DNA of 64,000 nucleotides from Loxodes magnus (taxonomy: Eukaryota > Ciliophora > Karyorelictea > Loxodida > Loxodidae): the NCBI GenBank assembly GCA_946699065.1, contig CAMPDV010000683.1, positions 62,001-126,000 on the forward strand. Direction: 5' to 3'. The notes beneath the pieces are model-generated. The model was given only the letters and a program-made list of their open reading frames with translations. It was not told the DNA's origin and did not search any database. Position 1 is the stretch's first letter. Each line of letters begins with the position of its first letter. Shown one piece after another: positions 48,101 to 62,668 of the stretch. Position numbers and translations under genes: made by a program.

Positions 48101-51100
48101 TACTATTTTTATTGATATTATGATTATTACTATAATTGTTATTAATATTATTATTATCATTATTTTTTTTATTATTATTATTTTAATTAATATTATGATT
48201 ATTATTATTATTGATATCTTGTATATTATTTTTATTAGTTTCATTAATATTATTATTATTATTACTATTATTAACTAGTATACTATTTTTATTGATATTA
48301 GGATTATTACTATTATTGTTATTAATATTATTATTATTATATTTTTTTTTATAGATATTATGATTATTATAATTACTATTATTATCTTGTTTTTTATTTT
48401 TAGTATTATTATTTTTTTAATTATCATGTATATTATTTTTATTATTATTATTATTTTTATTATTATTATCATTACTATTACTAACTTGTATACTATTTTT
48501 ATTAATTTTATGATTATTATTATTATTATCTTGTATACTATTTTATCTATTATTACTATTATTATTTTCTTTTATTATTATTATTACTATTATTATTTTA
48601 TAAACTATTTTATTTATATTATTATTATTAAAACTATTATTTCTTTTATTTTATTTAAATTATTTTTATTATTATTACTATTTTTATTTTTATTATAATT
48701 ACTATTATTATCTTGTTTTATATTTTTAGTATTATTATTATTAGTTTTATTAATATTATGATTAGTATTACTATTATTAACTTGTAAACTATTTTTATTG
48801 ATATTATGATTATTATAATTACTATTATTGTTATAAATATTATTATTATTATATTTTTTTTTATAGATATTATGATTATTATAAATACTATTATTGTTAT
48901 TAATATTATTATCATTATATTGCTTTTTTATTTATATTATGATTATTATAATTACTATTATTATCTTGTTTTTTATTTTTAGTATTATTATTTTTTTAAT
49001 TATCATGTATATTATTTTTATTATTATTATTATTTTTATTATTATTATCATTATTATTACTAACTTGTATACTATTTTTATTAATTTTATGATTATTATT
49101 ATTGTTTTTATCTTGTATATTATTTTATCTATTATTACTATTATTATTTTCTTTTATTATTATTATTACTATTATTATTTTATAAACTATTTTATTTATA
49201 TTATTATTATTAAAACTATTATTTCTTTTATTTTATTTAAATTATTTTTATTATTATTACTATTTTTATTTTTATTATAATTACTATTATTATCTTGTAT
49301 TATTTTTTAATTATTATTATTATTAGTTTTATTAATATTATTATTATTATCACTATTATTAACTTGTATACTATTTTTATTGATATTATGATTATTACTA
49401 TTATTGTTATTTTTATTATCATGTTAATATTATTATCTTGTAGATTATTATTATTATTACTATTATTGTCATTAATATTATTATTGTTATTATTATTTTT
49501 TTTATTATTATTATTTTAATTAATATTATGATTATTATTATTATTGTTATCTTGTATATTATTTTAATTATTATTACTAATTTTATTTTCTTTTATTATT
49601 ATTATTACTATTATTAACTAGTATACTATTTTTATTGAAATTAAGATTATTACTATTATTCTTATTAATATTATTATTATTATTATTGCTTTTTTATTGA
49701 TATTATGATTATTATAATTACTATTATTATCGTTTTTTTTATTTTTAGTATTATTATTATTTTAATTATCTTGCATATTATTTTTAATAGTATTATGATT
49801 ATTATTATTTTAATTATCTTGTATATTATTTTAATTAAAATTAATAATTTAAATTTTAATTATCTTGTATTATATTTTTATTATTATTATTATTAATATT
49901 ATAATTATTATTACTATTATAATCTTGTATATTATTTTTATTAGTATTATTATTATTAAAACTATTATTTCTTTTACTTTATTTGAATTATTTTCATTAT
50001 TATTATTGTTATTATTACTATTTTTATTATAATTACTATTATTATCTTGTATTTTATTTTTATTATTATTTTTATTAATTTTATTAATATTATTATTATT
50101 ATTACTATTAGTGACTTGTATACTATTTTTATTGATATTATGATTATTACTATTATTGTTATTAATATTATTATTATCATTATTTTTTTTATTATTATTA
50201 TTTTAATTAATATTATGATTATTATTATTATTGATATCTTGTATATTATTTTTATTAGTTTTATTAATATTATTATTATTATTACTATTATTAACTAGTA
50301 TAATATTTTTATTGATATTAGGATTATTACTATTATTGTTATTAATATTATTATTATTATATTTTTTTTTATAGATATTATGATTATTATAATTACTATT
50401 ATTATCTTGTTTTTTATTTTTAGTATTATTATTATTTTAATTATCATGTATATTATTTTTATTATTATTATTATTTATATTATTATTATCATTACTATTA
50501 CTAACTTGTATACTATTTTTATTAATTTTATGATTATTATTATTGTTTTTATCTTGTATATTATTTTATCTATTATTACTATTATTATTTTCTTTTATTA
50601 TTATTATTACTATTATTATTTTATAAACTATTTTATTTATATTATTATTATTAAAACTATTATTTCTTTTATTTTATTTAAATTATTTTTATTATTATTA
50701 CTATTTTTATTTTTATTATAATTACTATTATTATCTTGTTTTATATTTTTAGTATTATTATTATTAGTTTTATTAATATTATTATTATTATTACTATTAT
50801 TAACTTGTAAACTATTTTTATTGATATTATGATTATTATAATTACTATTATTGTTATAAATATTATTATTATTATATTTTTTTTTATAGATATTATGATT
50901 ATTATAATTACTATTATTGTTAAAAATTATTATTATTATATTTTTTTTTATAGATATTATGATTATTATAAATACTATTATTGTTATTAATATTATTATC
51001 ATTATATTGCTTTTTTATTTATATTATGATTATTATAATTACTATTATTATCTTGTTTTTTATTTTTAGTATTATTATTTTTTTAATTATCATGTATATT

Positions 51101-54100
51101 ATTTTTATTATTATTATTATTTTTATTATTATTATCATTATTATTACTAACTTGTATACTATTTTTATTAATTTTATGATTATTATTATTGTTTTTATCT
51201 TGTATATTATTTTATCTATTATTACTATTATTATTTTCTTTTATTATTTTTATTACTATTATTATTTTATAAACTATTTTATTTATATTATTATTATTAA
51301 AACTATTATTTCTTTTATTTTATTTAAATTATTTTTATTATTATTACTATTTTTATTTTTATTATAATTACTATTATTATCTTGTTTTATATTTTTAGTA
51401 TTATTATTATTAGTTTTATTAATATTATTATTATTATTACTATTATTAACTTGTATACTATTTTTATTGATATTATGATTATTATAATTACTATTATTGT
51501 TATAAATATTATTATTATTATATTTTTTTTTATAGATATTATGATTATTATAAATACTATTATTGTTATTAATATTATTATCATTATATTGCTTTTTTAT
51601 AGATATTATGATTATTATAATTACTATTATTATCTTGTTTTTTATTTTTAGTATTATTATTTTTTTAATTATCATGTATATTATTTTTATTATTATTATT
51701 ATTTATATTATTATTATCATTACTATTACTAACTTGTATACTATTTTTATTAATTTTATGATTATTATTATTGTTTTTATCTTGTATATTATTTTATCTA
51801 TTATTACTATTATTATTTTCTTTTATTATTATTATTACTATTATTATTTTATAAACTATTTTATTTATATTATTATTATTAAAACTATTATTTCTTTTAT
51901 TTTATTTAAATTATTTTTATTATTATTACTATTTTTATTTTTATTATAATTACTATTATTATCTTGTTTTATATTTTTAGTATTATTATTATTAGTTTTA
52001 TTAATATTATGATTAGTATTACTATTATTAACTTGTAAACTATTTTTATTGATATTATGATTATTATAATTACTATTATTGTTATAAATATTATTATTAT
52101 TATATTTTTTTTTATAGATATTATGATTATTATAAATACTATTATTGTTATTAATATTATTATCATTATATTGCTTTTTTATTTATATTATGATTATTAT
52201 AATTACTATTATTATCTTGTTTTTTATTTTTAGTATTATTATTTTTTTAATTATCATGTATATTATTTTTATTATTATTATTATTTTTATTATTATTATC
52301 ATTATTATTACTAACTTGTATACTATTTTTATTATTTTTTTTATTTTTATTATTATTATCTTGTATACTATTTTTATTAATTTTATGATTATTATTATTG
52401 TTTTTATCTTGTATATTATTTTATCTATTATTACTATTATTATTTTCTTTTATTATTATTATTACTATTATTATTTTATAAACTATTTTATTTATATTAT
52501 TATTATTAAAACTATTATTTCTTTTATTTTATTTAAATTATTTTTATTATTATTACTATTTTTATTTTTATTATAATTACTATTATTATCTTGTTTTATA
52601 TTTTTAGTATTATTATTATTAGTTTTATTAATATTATGATTAGTATTACTATTATTAACTTGTAAACTATTTTTATTGATATTATGATTATTACTATTAT
52701 TGTTATTTTTATTATCATGTTAATATTATTATCTTGTAGATTATTATTATTATTACTATTATTGTCATTAATATTATTATTGTTATTATTATTTTTTTTA
52801 TTATTATTATTTTAATTAATATTATGATTATTATTATTATTGTTATCTTGTATATTATTTTAATTATTATTACTAATTTTATTTTCTTTTATTATTATTA
52901 TTACTATTATTAACTAGTATACTATTTTTATTGAAATTAAGATTATTACTATTATTCTTATTAATATTATTATTATTATTATTGCTTTTTTATTGATATT
53001 ATGATTATTATAATTACTATTATTATCGTTTTTTTTATTTTTAGTATTATTATTATTTTAATTATCTTGTATATTATTTTAATTAAAATTAATAATTTAA
53101 ATTTTAATTATCTTGTATTATATTTTTATTATTATTAATATTATAATTATTATTACTATTATAATCTTGTATATTATTTTTATTAGTATTATTATTATTA
53201 AAACTATTATTTCTTTTACTTTATTTGAATTATTTTCATTATTATTATTGTTATTATTACTATTTTTATTATAATTACTATTATTATCTTGTATTTTATT
53301 TTTATTATTATTTTTATTAGTTTTATTAATATTATTATTATTATTACTATTAGTGACTTGTATACTATTTTTATTAATATTATGAATATTTTTATTACTA
53401 TTTTAATTAATATTATTATTATCATTATTTTTTTTATTATTATTATTTTAATTAATATTATGATTATTATTATTATTGATATCTTGTATATTATTTTTAT
53501 TAGTTTTATTAATATTATTATTATTATTACTATTATTAACTTGTATACTATTTTTATTGATATTATGATTATTACTATTATTGTTATTAATATTATTATT
53601 ATTATATTTTTTTTTATAGATATTATGATTATTATAAATACTATTATTGTTATTAATATTATTATCATTATATTGCTTTTTTATAGATATTATGATTATT
53701 ATAATTACTATTATTATCTTGTTTTTTATTTTTAGTATTATTATTTTTTTAATTATCATGTATATTATTTTATTATTTTTTTTAATTTTATTATTATTAT
53801 CTTGTATACTATTTTTATTAATTTTATTATTTTTATTATTATTATCATTACTATTACTAACTTGTATACTATTTTTATTATTTTTATTATTATTATCATT
53901 ATTATTACTAACTTGTATACTATTTTTATTAATTTTATGATTATTATTATTGTTTTTATCTTGTATATTATTTTATCTATTATTACTATTATTATTTTCT
54001 TTTATTATTATTATTACTATTATTATTTTATAAACTATTTTATTTATATTATTATTATTAAAACTGCTATTTCTTTTATTTTATTTAATTTATTTTTATT

Positions 54101-57100
54101 ATTATTACTATTTTTATTTTTATTATAATTACTATTATTATCTTGTTTTATATTTTTAGTATTATTATTATTAGTTTAATTAATATTATTATTATTATTA
54201 CTATTATTAACTTGTAGACTATTTTTATTGATATTATGATTATTATAATTACTATTATTGTTATAAATATTATTATTATTATATTTTTTTTTATAGATAT
54301 TATGATTATTATAAATACTATTATTGTTATTAATATTATTATCATTATATTGCTTTTTTATTTATATTATGATTATTATAATTACTATTATTATCTTGTT
54401 TTTTATTTTTAGTATTATTATTTTTTTAATTATCATGTATATTATTTTTATTATTATTATTATTTTTATTATTATTATCATTATTATTACTAACTTGTAT
54501 ACTATTTTTATTATTTTTTTTATTTTTATTATTATTATCTTGTATACTATTTTTATTAATTTTATGATTATTATTATTATTATTATCTTGTATACTATTT
54601 TATCTATTATTACTATTATTATTTTCTTTTATTATTATTATAACTATTATTATTTTATAAACTATTTTATTTATATTATAATTATTAAAACTATTATTTC
54701 TTTTATTTTATTTAAATTATTTTTATTATTATTACTATTTTTATTTTTATTATAATTACTATTATTATCTTGTTTTATATTTTTAGTATTATTATTATTA
54801 GTTTTATTAATATTATGATTAGTATTACTATTATTAACTTGTAAACTATTTTTATTGATATTATGATTATTATAATTACTATTATTGTTATAAATATTAT
54901 TATTATTATATCTTTTTTTATAGATATTATGATTATTATAAATACTATTATTGTTATTAATATTATTATCATTATATTGCTTTTTTATTTATATTATGAT
55001 TATTATAATTACTATTATTATCTTGTTTTTTATTTTTAGTATTATTATTTTTTTAATTATCATGTATATTATTTTTATTATTATTATTATTTTTATTATT
55101 ATTATCATTATTCTTACTAACTTGTATACTATTTTTATTATTTTTTTTATTTTTATTATTATTATCTTGTATACTATTTTTATTAATTTTATGATTATTA
55201 TTATTGTTTTTATCTTGTATATTATTTTATCTATTATTACTATTATTATTTTCTTTTATTATTATTATAACTATTATTATTTTATAAACTATTTTATTTA
55301 TATTATTATTATTAAAACTGCTATTTCTTTTATTTTATTCAAATTATTTTTATTATTATTACTATTTTTATTTTTATTATAATTACTATTATTATCTTGT
55401 TTTTTATTTTTAGTATTATTATTTTTTTAATTATCATGTATATTATTTTTATTATTATTATTATTTTTATTATTATTATCATTATTATTACTAACTTGTA
55501 TACTATTTTTATTATTTTTTTTATTTTTTTTATTATTATCTTGTATACTATTTTTATTAATTTTATGATTATTATTATTGTTTTTATCTTGTATATTATT
55601 TTATCTATTATTACTATTATTATTTTCTTTTATTATTATTATTACTATTATTATTTTATAAACTATTTTATTTATATTATTATTATTATAACTGCTATTT
55701 CTTTTATTTTATTTAAATTATTTTTATTATTATTACTATTTTTATTTTTATTATAATTACTATTATTATCTTGTTTTATATTTTTAGTATAATTATTATT
55801 AGTTTAATTAATATTATTATTATTATTACTATTATTAACTTGTAAACTATTTTTATTGATATTATGATTATCATAATTACTATTATTGTTATAAATATTA
55901 TTATTATTATATTTTTTTTTATAGATATTATGATTATTATAAATACTATTATTGTTATTAATATTATTATCATTATATTGCTTTTTTATTTATATTATGA
56001 TTATTATAATTACTATTATTATCTTGTTTTTTATTTTTAGTATTATTATTTTTTTAATTATCATGTATATTATTTTTATTATTATTATTATTTTTATTAT
56101 TATTATCATTACTATTACTAACTTGTATACTATTTTTATTATTTTTTTTATTTTTATTATTATTATCTTGTATACTATTTTTATTAATTTTATGATTATT
56201 ATTATTGTTTTTATCTTGTATATTATTTTATCTATTATTACTATTATTATTTTCTTTTATTATTATTATTACTATTATTATTTTATAAACTATTTTATTT
56301 ATATTATTATTATTAAAACTATTATTTCTTTTATTTTATTTAAATTATTTTTATTATTATTACTATTTTTATTTTTATTATAATTACTATTATTATCTTG
56401 TATTATTTTTTAATTATTATTATTATTAGTTTTATTAATATTATTATTATTATCACTATTATTAACTTGTATACTATTTTTATTGATATTATGATTATTA
56501 TAATTACTATTATTATCGTTTTTTTTATTTTTAGTATTATTATTATTTTAATTATCTTGCATATTATTTTTAATAGTATTATGATTATTATTATTTTAAT
56601 TATCTTGTATATTATTTTAATTATTATTAATATTATTATTAATATTATTATTATTATTACTATTATAATCTTGTATATTATTTTTATTAGTATTATTATT
56701 ATTAAAACTATTATTTCTTTTACTTTATTTGAATTATTTTCATTATTATTATTGTTATTATTACTATTTTTATTATAATTACTATTATTATCTTGTATTT
56801 TATTTTTATTATTATTTTTATTAATTTTATTAATATTATTATTATTATTACTATTAGTGACTTGTATACTATTTTTATTAATATTATGAATATTTTTATT
56901 ACTATTTTAATTAATATTATTATTATCATTATTTTTTTTATTATTATTATTTTAATTAATATTATGATTATTATTATTATTGATATCTTGTATATTATTT
57001 TTATTAGTTTTATTAATATTATTATTATTATTACTATTATTAACTTGTATACTATTTTTATTGATATTATGATTATTACTATTATTGTTATTAATATTAT

Positions 57101-58790
57101 TATCATTATATTGCTTTTTTATTTATATTATGATTATTATAATTACTATTATTATCTTGTTTTTTATTTTTAGTATTATTATTTTTTTAATTATCATGTA
57201 TATTATTTTTATTATTATTATTATTTATATTATTATTATCATTACTATTACTAACTTGTATACTATTTTTATTATTTTTTTTATTTTTATTATTATTATC
57301 TTGTATACTATTTTTATTAATTTTATGATTATTATTATTGTTTTTATCTTGTATATTATTTTATCTATTATTTCTATTATTATTTTCTTTTATTATTATT
57401 ATTACTATTATTATTTTATAAACTATTTTATTTATATTATTATTATTAAAACTATTATTTCTTTTATTTTATTTAAATTATTTTTATTATTATTACTATT
57501 TTTATTTTTATTATAATTACTATTATTATCTTGTATTATTTTTTAATTATTATTATTATTAGTTTAATTAATATTATTATTATTATTACTATTATTAACT
57601 TGTAGACTATTTTTATTGATATTATGATTATTATAATTACTATTATTGTTATAAATATTATTATTATTATATCTTTTTTTATAGATATTATGATTATTAT
57701 AAATACTATTATTGTTATAAATATTATTATTATTATATTTTTTTTTATAGATATTATGATTATTATAATTACTATTATTATCTTGTTTTTTATTTTTAGT
57801 ATTATTATTTTTTTAATTATCATGTATATTATTTTTATTATTATTATTATTTTTATTATTATTATCATTATTATTACTAACTTGTATACTATTTTTATTA
57901 TTTTTTTTATTTTTATTATTATTATCTTGTATACTATTTTTATTAATTTTATGATTATTATTATTGTTTTTATCTTGTATATTATTTTATCTATTATTAC
58001 TATTATTATTTTCTTTTATTATTATTATTACTATTATTATTTTATAAACTATTTTATTTATATTATTATTATTAAAACTGCTATTTCTTTTATTTTATTC
58101 AAATTATTATTATTATTATTTTTATTATTATTATCATTATTATTACTAACTTGTATACTATTTTTATTATTTTTTTTATTTTTATTATTATTATCATGTA
58201 TATTATTTTTATTATTATTATTATTTTTATTATTATTATCATTATTATTACTAACTTGTATACTATTTTTATTATTTTTTTTATTTTTATTATTATTATC
58301 TTGTATACTATTTTTATTAATTTTATGATTATTATTATTGTTTTTATCTTGTATATTATTTTATCTATTATTACTATTATTATTTTCTTTTATTATTATT
58401 ATTACTATTATTATTTTATAAACTATTTTATTTATATTATTATTATTAAAACTGCTATTTCTTTTATTTTATTTAAATTATTTTTATTATTATTACTATT
58501 TTTATTTTTATTATAATTACTATTATTATCTTGTTTTATATTTTTAGTATTATTATTATTAGTTTTATTAATATTATTATTATTATCTTGTATTTTATTA
58601 ATATTATTTTTATTAAAACTATTATTTCTTTTATTTATTTAAATTATTTTTATTATTATTACTATTTTTATTTTTTTTATTTTTATTATTATTATCTTGT
58701 ATTTTATTTTTATTATTATTATAATTTTTATAAATATTTTTTTATTATTATTATTATTACTTTTATTATTATTATTTTTACGTATATATA
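40334..58790. repeat. 18.5-kb (TTA)n-derived satellite with higher-order units
   Basis: Almost only A and T, built from TTA/ATT triplets broken by recurring marks: CTTGTATACTATTTTTATT, CTTGTTTTTTATTTTTAGTATTATT, and AAAACTGCTATTTCTTTTATTTTATTT. The last mark recurs at about 41,780, 43,222, 44,698, 46,566, 47,196, 48,631, 49,217, 50,655, 51,299, 51,884, 52,509, 54,060, 54,689, 55,316, 55,689, 56,317, 57,448, 58,076 and 58,449. Spacings cluster near 0.59-0.64 kb and 1.44 kb, with some 0.37 and 1.1 kb. Repeat copies are closely alike, so the array was homogenised or expanded recently. A pure TATTTTTAT 9-mer run lies at about 40,665-40,735. Ile/Leu/Tyr-rich open frames in it are not genes. Confidence 0.92.
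43854..44680 (+). mobile_element. Gag-like LINE ORF1 fragment inserted in the satellite, copy I
   Basis: About 830 bp of ordinary complex sequence inside the satellite. The plus strand encodes a coiled coil (RRQLICSKLITENNSELN; KAELNPEKEMIATSFIKRL). The zinc knuckle CWCCKSNQHILKNC is at 44,399-44,440, a perfect CX2CX4HX4C with Trp written TGA. TPTGIYKQK follows, the family motif. The frame changes once or twice before the knuckle. Both edges carry the same satellite stretch, ATATTATTATTATTAAAACTGC (43,835-43,856 and about 44,677-44,707), as expected for a target-site duplication. No reverse transcriptase or 3' hairpin tail is present. Confidence 0.75.
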
Positions 58791-58832
58791 CGTGGAAATA
58801 GTTTATAAGGAAATTTTTTTCTTAAATTATTA

Positions 58833-59880
58833 ATGAATTCTGAAATTTTCTAGACTGCTAAATGTTTTTAGTGTCAAGGATATTTTGATTGGTAGATGAA
58901 AATCCCAATGTTATTGCCTTGCAAACACAACATATGTTATACTTGTGTCAATGATTAGTTTTTGAAAAGTTAGTCAATCGAATGTTTATTCTAAGACTGT
59001 AATTAACTTTTTAAATTGCATCCCTTAAATTTGCAAGAAGACAGCGACTTACTCAATCGACTTGAACAAAATAATTTCGATTAAATTATTAAGATTTTAG
59101 AGAATTAATCATTACGAGTACGACAAACATGCGCATAATTAGCTAATATCTAAATTGAGTTCATCTAGTCGTTGATCATGCATGTAATTAGTTACATTTT
59201 AAAGAACAATATCAACTTACAAAGATAGTTGGTTTAGCAGGATAAGTAAATTCAAGAATAGTTGAGGTTTTTCAAAATCTAGAAATAGATAAAGGATAAA
59301 AAAGTTACTGGCTTTTAGAAGATTATTTAGTAAGGATAATTTTCTTCTTAGAATGAGCAGTAAGTGTCAAAATTGCTTGCTGATGCCTTAGAAATAATTT
59401 AGTAAAACAATCAGGTGTCAACTAAAGTCTTTGAGGAATTAGACTCTTGCAAGTTTAGTTTTACTAAATTGACATAAGAAAATATCTAATTGAAGAATGA
59501 GATAGTAAAGTTGAGTGACTAAGTCTAAATTCAATAATTGTAGTTATCTTCTTTACAAGTTCAATAAATCTAACAGCAGCAATAAAAGAAAATAACAACA
59601 GTAGTCTAATCTTAACAATATTAGAAACCTCAAAATGTTCCTTAATAGACAAAACCTTAGGAAATCTAGATAACTATCGTATCCCCAAATGGTAAAACAG
59701 TCGCGTTATAAGTAAAATAAGAGACTACTATCTAGTAGATAAAGCAATAGATAAAATAAGAAACTAAGTTGTTATCTATCGGTTTGAATATCGTTAAGAA
59801 TAAGGTTATTTTGGATGACGGTTAAACTGTAGGAATTTTAAAGTTGTTGAATGGTGAGAAGATGCAAATGATATACAGTA
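58833..59880 (+). CDS. RING / coiled-coil / ubiquitin-like protein
   Basis: One continuous frame from ATG 58,833. RING finger: C11-x2-C14, C30-x-H32-x2-C35-x2-C38, C51-x4-C56 (LPCKHNICYTC is classic). A Gln/Leu/Glu-rich coiled coil lies at about residues 70-260. A ubiquitin-like fold at about 280-349 begins ITIVSPNGKTVALQV and ends ILDDGQTVGILKLL...MQMIY, as in ubiquitin itself (GKT, LxxGxT, final beta strand). In-frame TAA/TAG are frequent and I saw no in-frame TGA. RING plus ubiquitin-like domain suggests an E3 ubiquitin ligase, possibly self-regulating. A GTAAGT at 59,878 may start an intron; the true end is not visible, and the GTAAG-rich repeat follows. Confidence 0.85.
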
Positions 59881-59989
59881 AGTTCAAATTTAATGTTTGC
59901 CGTTTAAAAATTATCATAGACTGTAAATAGTTTTTAATCTTAATAAAGAGCAAGGTGAGCTTAAGGTTTACTATAATTTTTTCTAAAAG

Positions 59990-60860
59990 GATGTAAGTCT
60001 TAAATAATTTCTAATATAGGGAGTAAGATAGGATTAAATATAATCTTTAGATGGTAAGTTAACATTTAATGAATTTTAATATTTTAGGTAATGTTAATTT
60101 TAAATGTTTCGCAATTAGATTGTAAGTATCGGTTATTATAAATTACGATTAAAGGGGGTAAGATTCATTTTTTAATCTTATTTTCTTAATTTAGGTAAGT
60201 TAAAGTTTAAGGTGAAAATGAAGTGAGTAAGTTAAAGTTTAAGGTGAAAATGAAGGAAGTAAGTTAAAGTTTAGGGTGAAAATGAAGGAAGTAAGTTAAA
60301 GTTTAAGGTAAAATGAAGAAGGTAAGTAAAGTTTAAGGTGAAAATGAAGGAAGTAAGTAAAGTTTAAGGTGAAAATGAAGAAGGTAAGTTAAAGTTCAAG
60401 GTAAAATGAAGAAAGTAAGTTAAAATTAAAGGTAAAATGAAGTTGGTAAGCTAAAATTTAAGGTTAAAATGAAGCTGGTAAGCTAAAGTTAAAGGTGAAA
60501 ATGAAGAAAGTAAGTTAAAGTTAAGATAAAAATGAAGAAAGTAAATTAAAGCCTAAGGTGAAAATGAAGAAAGTAAGTTAAAGTTAAAGGTGAAAATGAA
60601 GAGAGTAAGTGCAAGTTTAAGGTTACATTTAGATAGTAATGGACTATTTTAGGATGTAAGGATATTTTTATGGTTAATTTATTTTCAGTTCGTAATGGAT
60701 TTAATCTTATTTAGGAAGTAAGTGCTATTTATAAGTAATATAGAATGTAAATTATTTGAAAATATTATAAGGGGGTAAGGAGGATTTAAAGAAATTTTAG
60801 GACGTAAGAACTAATGCTATTGTTGTAGTGATCAATTGGTGAGAGTAAGAGAAAGAACAT
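59990..60860 (+). repeat. GTAAG-rich degenerate tandem repeat
   Basis: The core (about 60,195-60,620) is some fourteen head-to-tail copies of a unit of about 30 bp, GTAAGTTAAAGTTTAAGGTGAAAATGAAG, with small length changes. On both sides GTAAG continues at 30-60-bp spacing, usually just after a TTTAG or TATAG. It lies directly downstream of the RING/ubiquitin-like gene on the same strand. Confidence 0.8.
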
Positions 60861-60869
60861 TAAGACTTT

Positions 60870-62660
60870 ATTAAAAATCTACTTAATTAATAATTAATAA
60901 ATAAAATCTCATATTTATCTTTATTATTTTTTATGAAGGTTTAAAGGTGAAAAATAAATAATAGTTTCTTTAGATTAGAACAGGTATGTTAGTATTTATA
61001 AGGTTACTAAATAAACATGTTCTTTTTTATCTATGATAAGTTATATTAGTTTACTAGTTCAAGACAATTTCTAAAATAGTATTTATCTTTTACTGTATAT
61101 CTGATAAAGATTGAGTAGAAAGTTTAATTTAAATAAATTGTTGAGTAAAAGGAGGTTAGAAAGTAAAGTTAATAAGATAATTTGTTTAATGATTGATGAG
61201 ATGCAGGTAAGTATATGTAAAGAAAAGGTGAAGCTATAGTAATATAAGGTATTAAGTTTGGATTGAAGTTTATGTTTATTTTTTAAGGTTTAATTGAAAT
61301 TAAATAAAAATTATGTAATGCGCTATTTTGGTTTAAGTAAAAGTAGTTGATATTAAGAAGTGAAGTTTGGATTTATCTTAGCAAAAGTTTACAAATTTTA
61401 TTTTAAATAATTTTTAGGTATAGTTAAGTTATTTAAAATTTGAATTAAAAAATTTATTTGATAACTTATATTTTTTTAGTTATTTGGTTAATAAGAATTT
61501 TTTTGATTTTGATTTTGTATATTTTATTTTTAATTTTTTTAATTAAGTTGGAATTGAAAATAAAAACATTTTTTATAAAATTATTTTAAAATTACTTTTT
61601 GAAATTTTTAATTTTAAAATAAAAAAAATTTTTTAGTTTTAATTTTTTTTAATTTTCTAATTAAATTAAAATAATATTTTAAATTTTGAAATTTTTTTTG
61701 TAAAATTTTGATGGTTAATTTTAAATATGTTTGAGTATAATTACAATTTTTTTTTTTGTTTTATATTATAACATTTTTTAATTTATTAATATTTTTATGT
61801 TTTTATTTTTTAGAAATATTTTTTATAATTAAATTTTGCAAAAATTTTATTATTTTTTTTTTGCTCAGCGATTTACACTATAGTAGAATTTTCGGATGGA
61901 ATAAAATTAAAAGAAAATTGCTTAGTCTTAATATATTTTTATCTAAATAAATCATTCAAAATACGAAAGTTTTAAAAAAAAAATGAAAATAGAGAGATTT
62001 GGTTATTTAAAAAATAATTTAAAATTTCTTACATGCTTTTTCACAGAGATTTTTATTACAAGCACCTTAAAGGATGGACAAAGAAAATATTAAAAGGAAG
62101 ATAAATCCTAAAATCAAAAAAGACAAATTCATAGCATAATCATCTTCAAAAAAATTTAAAATAATCCTTTATGAGTTTTCAATTTAGGTTAAAAAAATTT
62201 TGCTGACTTAGTTTAAAAAGATTTCAAAAGGTTATAATAGTTTTCTTAATCTTTTTTAAATAGTAATTTTTTTTATAAATAATAATAATAATAAGATAAA
62301 AATTTTTCAATACTTTGAGTATTGGGAAATAATTACCCTACTTATAGTTATATTTCATGTGAATTATGTTAAGTATAAGAGTTTATGTAAGCTTATTATC
62401 AACCTCTAGTTAGTTCTTCCTGCTCCTGTTCTTTTGTTTCTTCTATATTGTTCTAAATTGAGTTCTCGCATTTTCCTCTCTCTCTTCTTATTTCAATTTT
62501 CTTCTTATTTGTTTTCACAACCATTACTTAAGTTTATTTCTTAATTTATATTTTTTTCTCTCATCATATTTTCTTTTTGTTTCAAGTGTTAAATTTTTAA
62601 AAATTTATATCCTTTTTTAAGCAATTTTTGATGTAAATTTTTATTTTATAAAAAAAATAA
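60870..62660. other. AT-rich, no supported gene
   Basis: Long homopolymer-rich sequence (61,400-62,000 is nearly all A/T). Near 62,420-62,560 the minus strand reads briefly as an Arg/Glu-rich helix (MRELNLEQYRRNKR), which may be a retroelement scrap. Nothing else seen. Confidence 0.4.
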
Positions 62661-62668
62661 ATAAAGAT

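Noticed and set aside
40512..58833. Dozens of Ile/Leu/Tyr- or Lys/Ile-rich open frames of 60-230 codons on both strands
   Set aside because: They are readings of the TTA/ATT satellite in different phases, repeated with every unit. No domain, no start context, and composition is set by the repeat.
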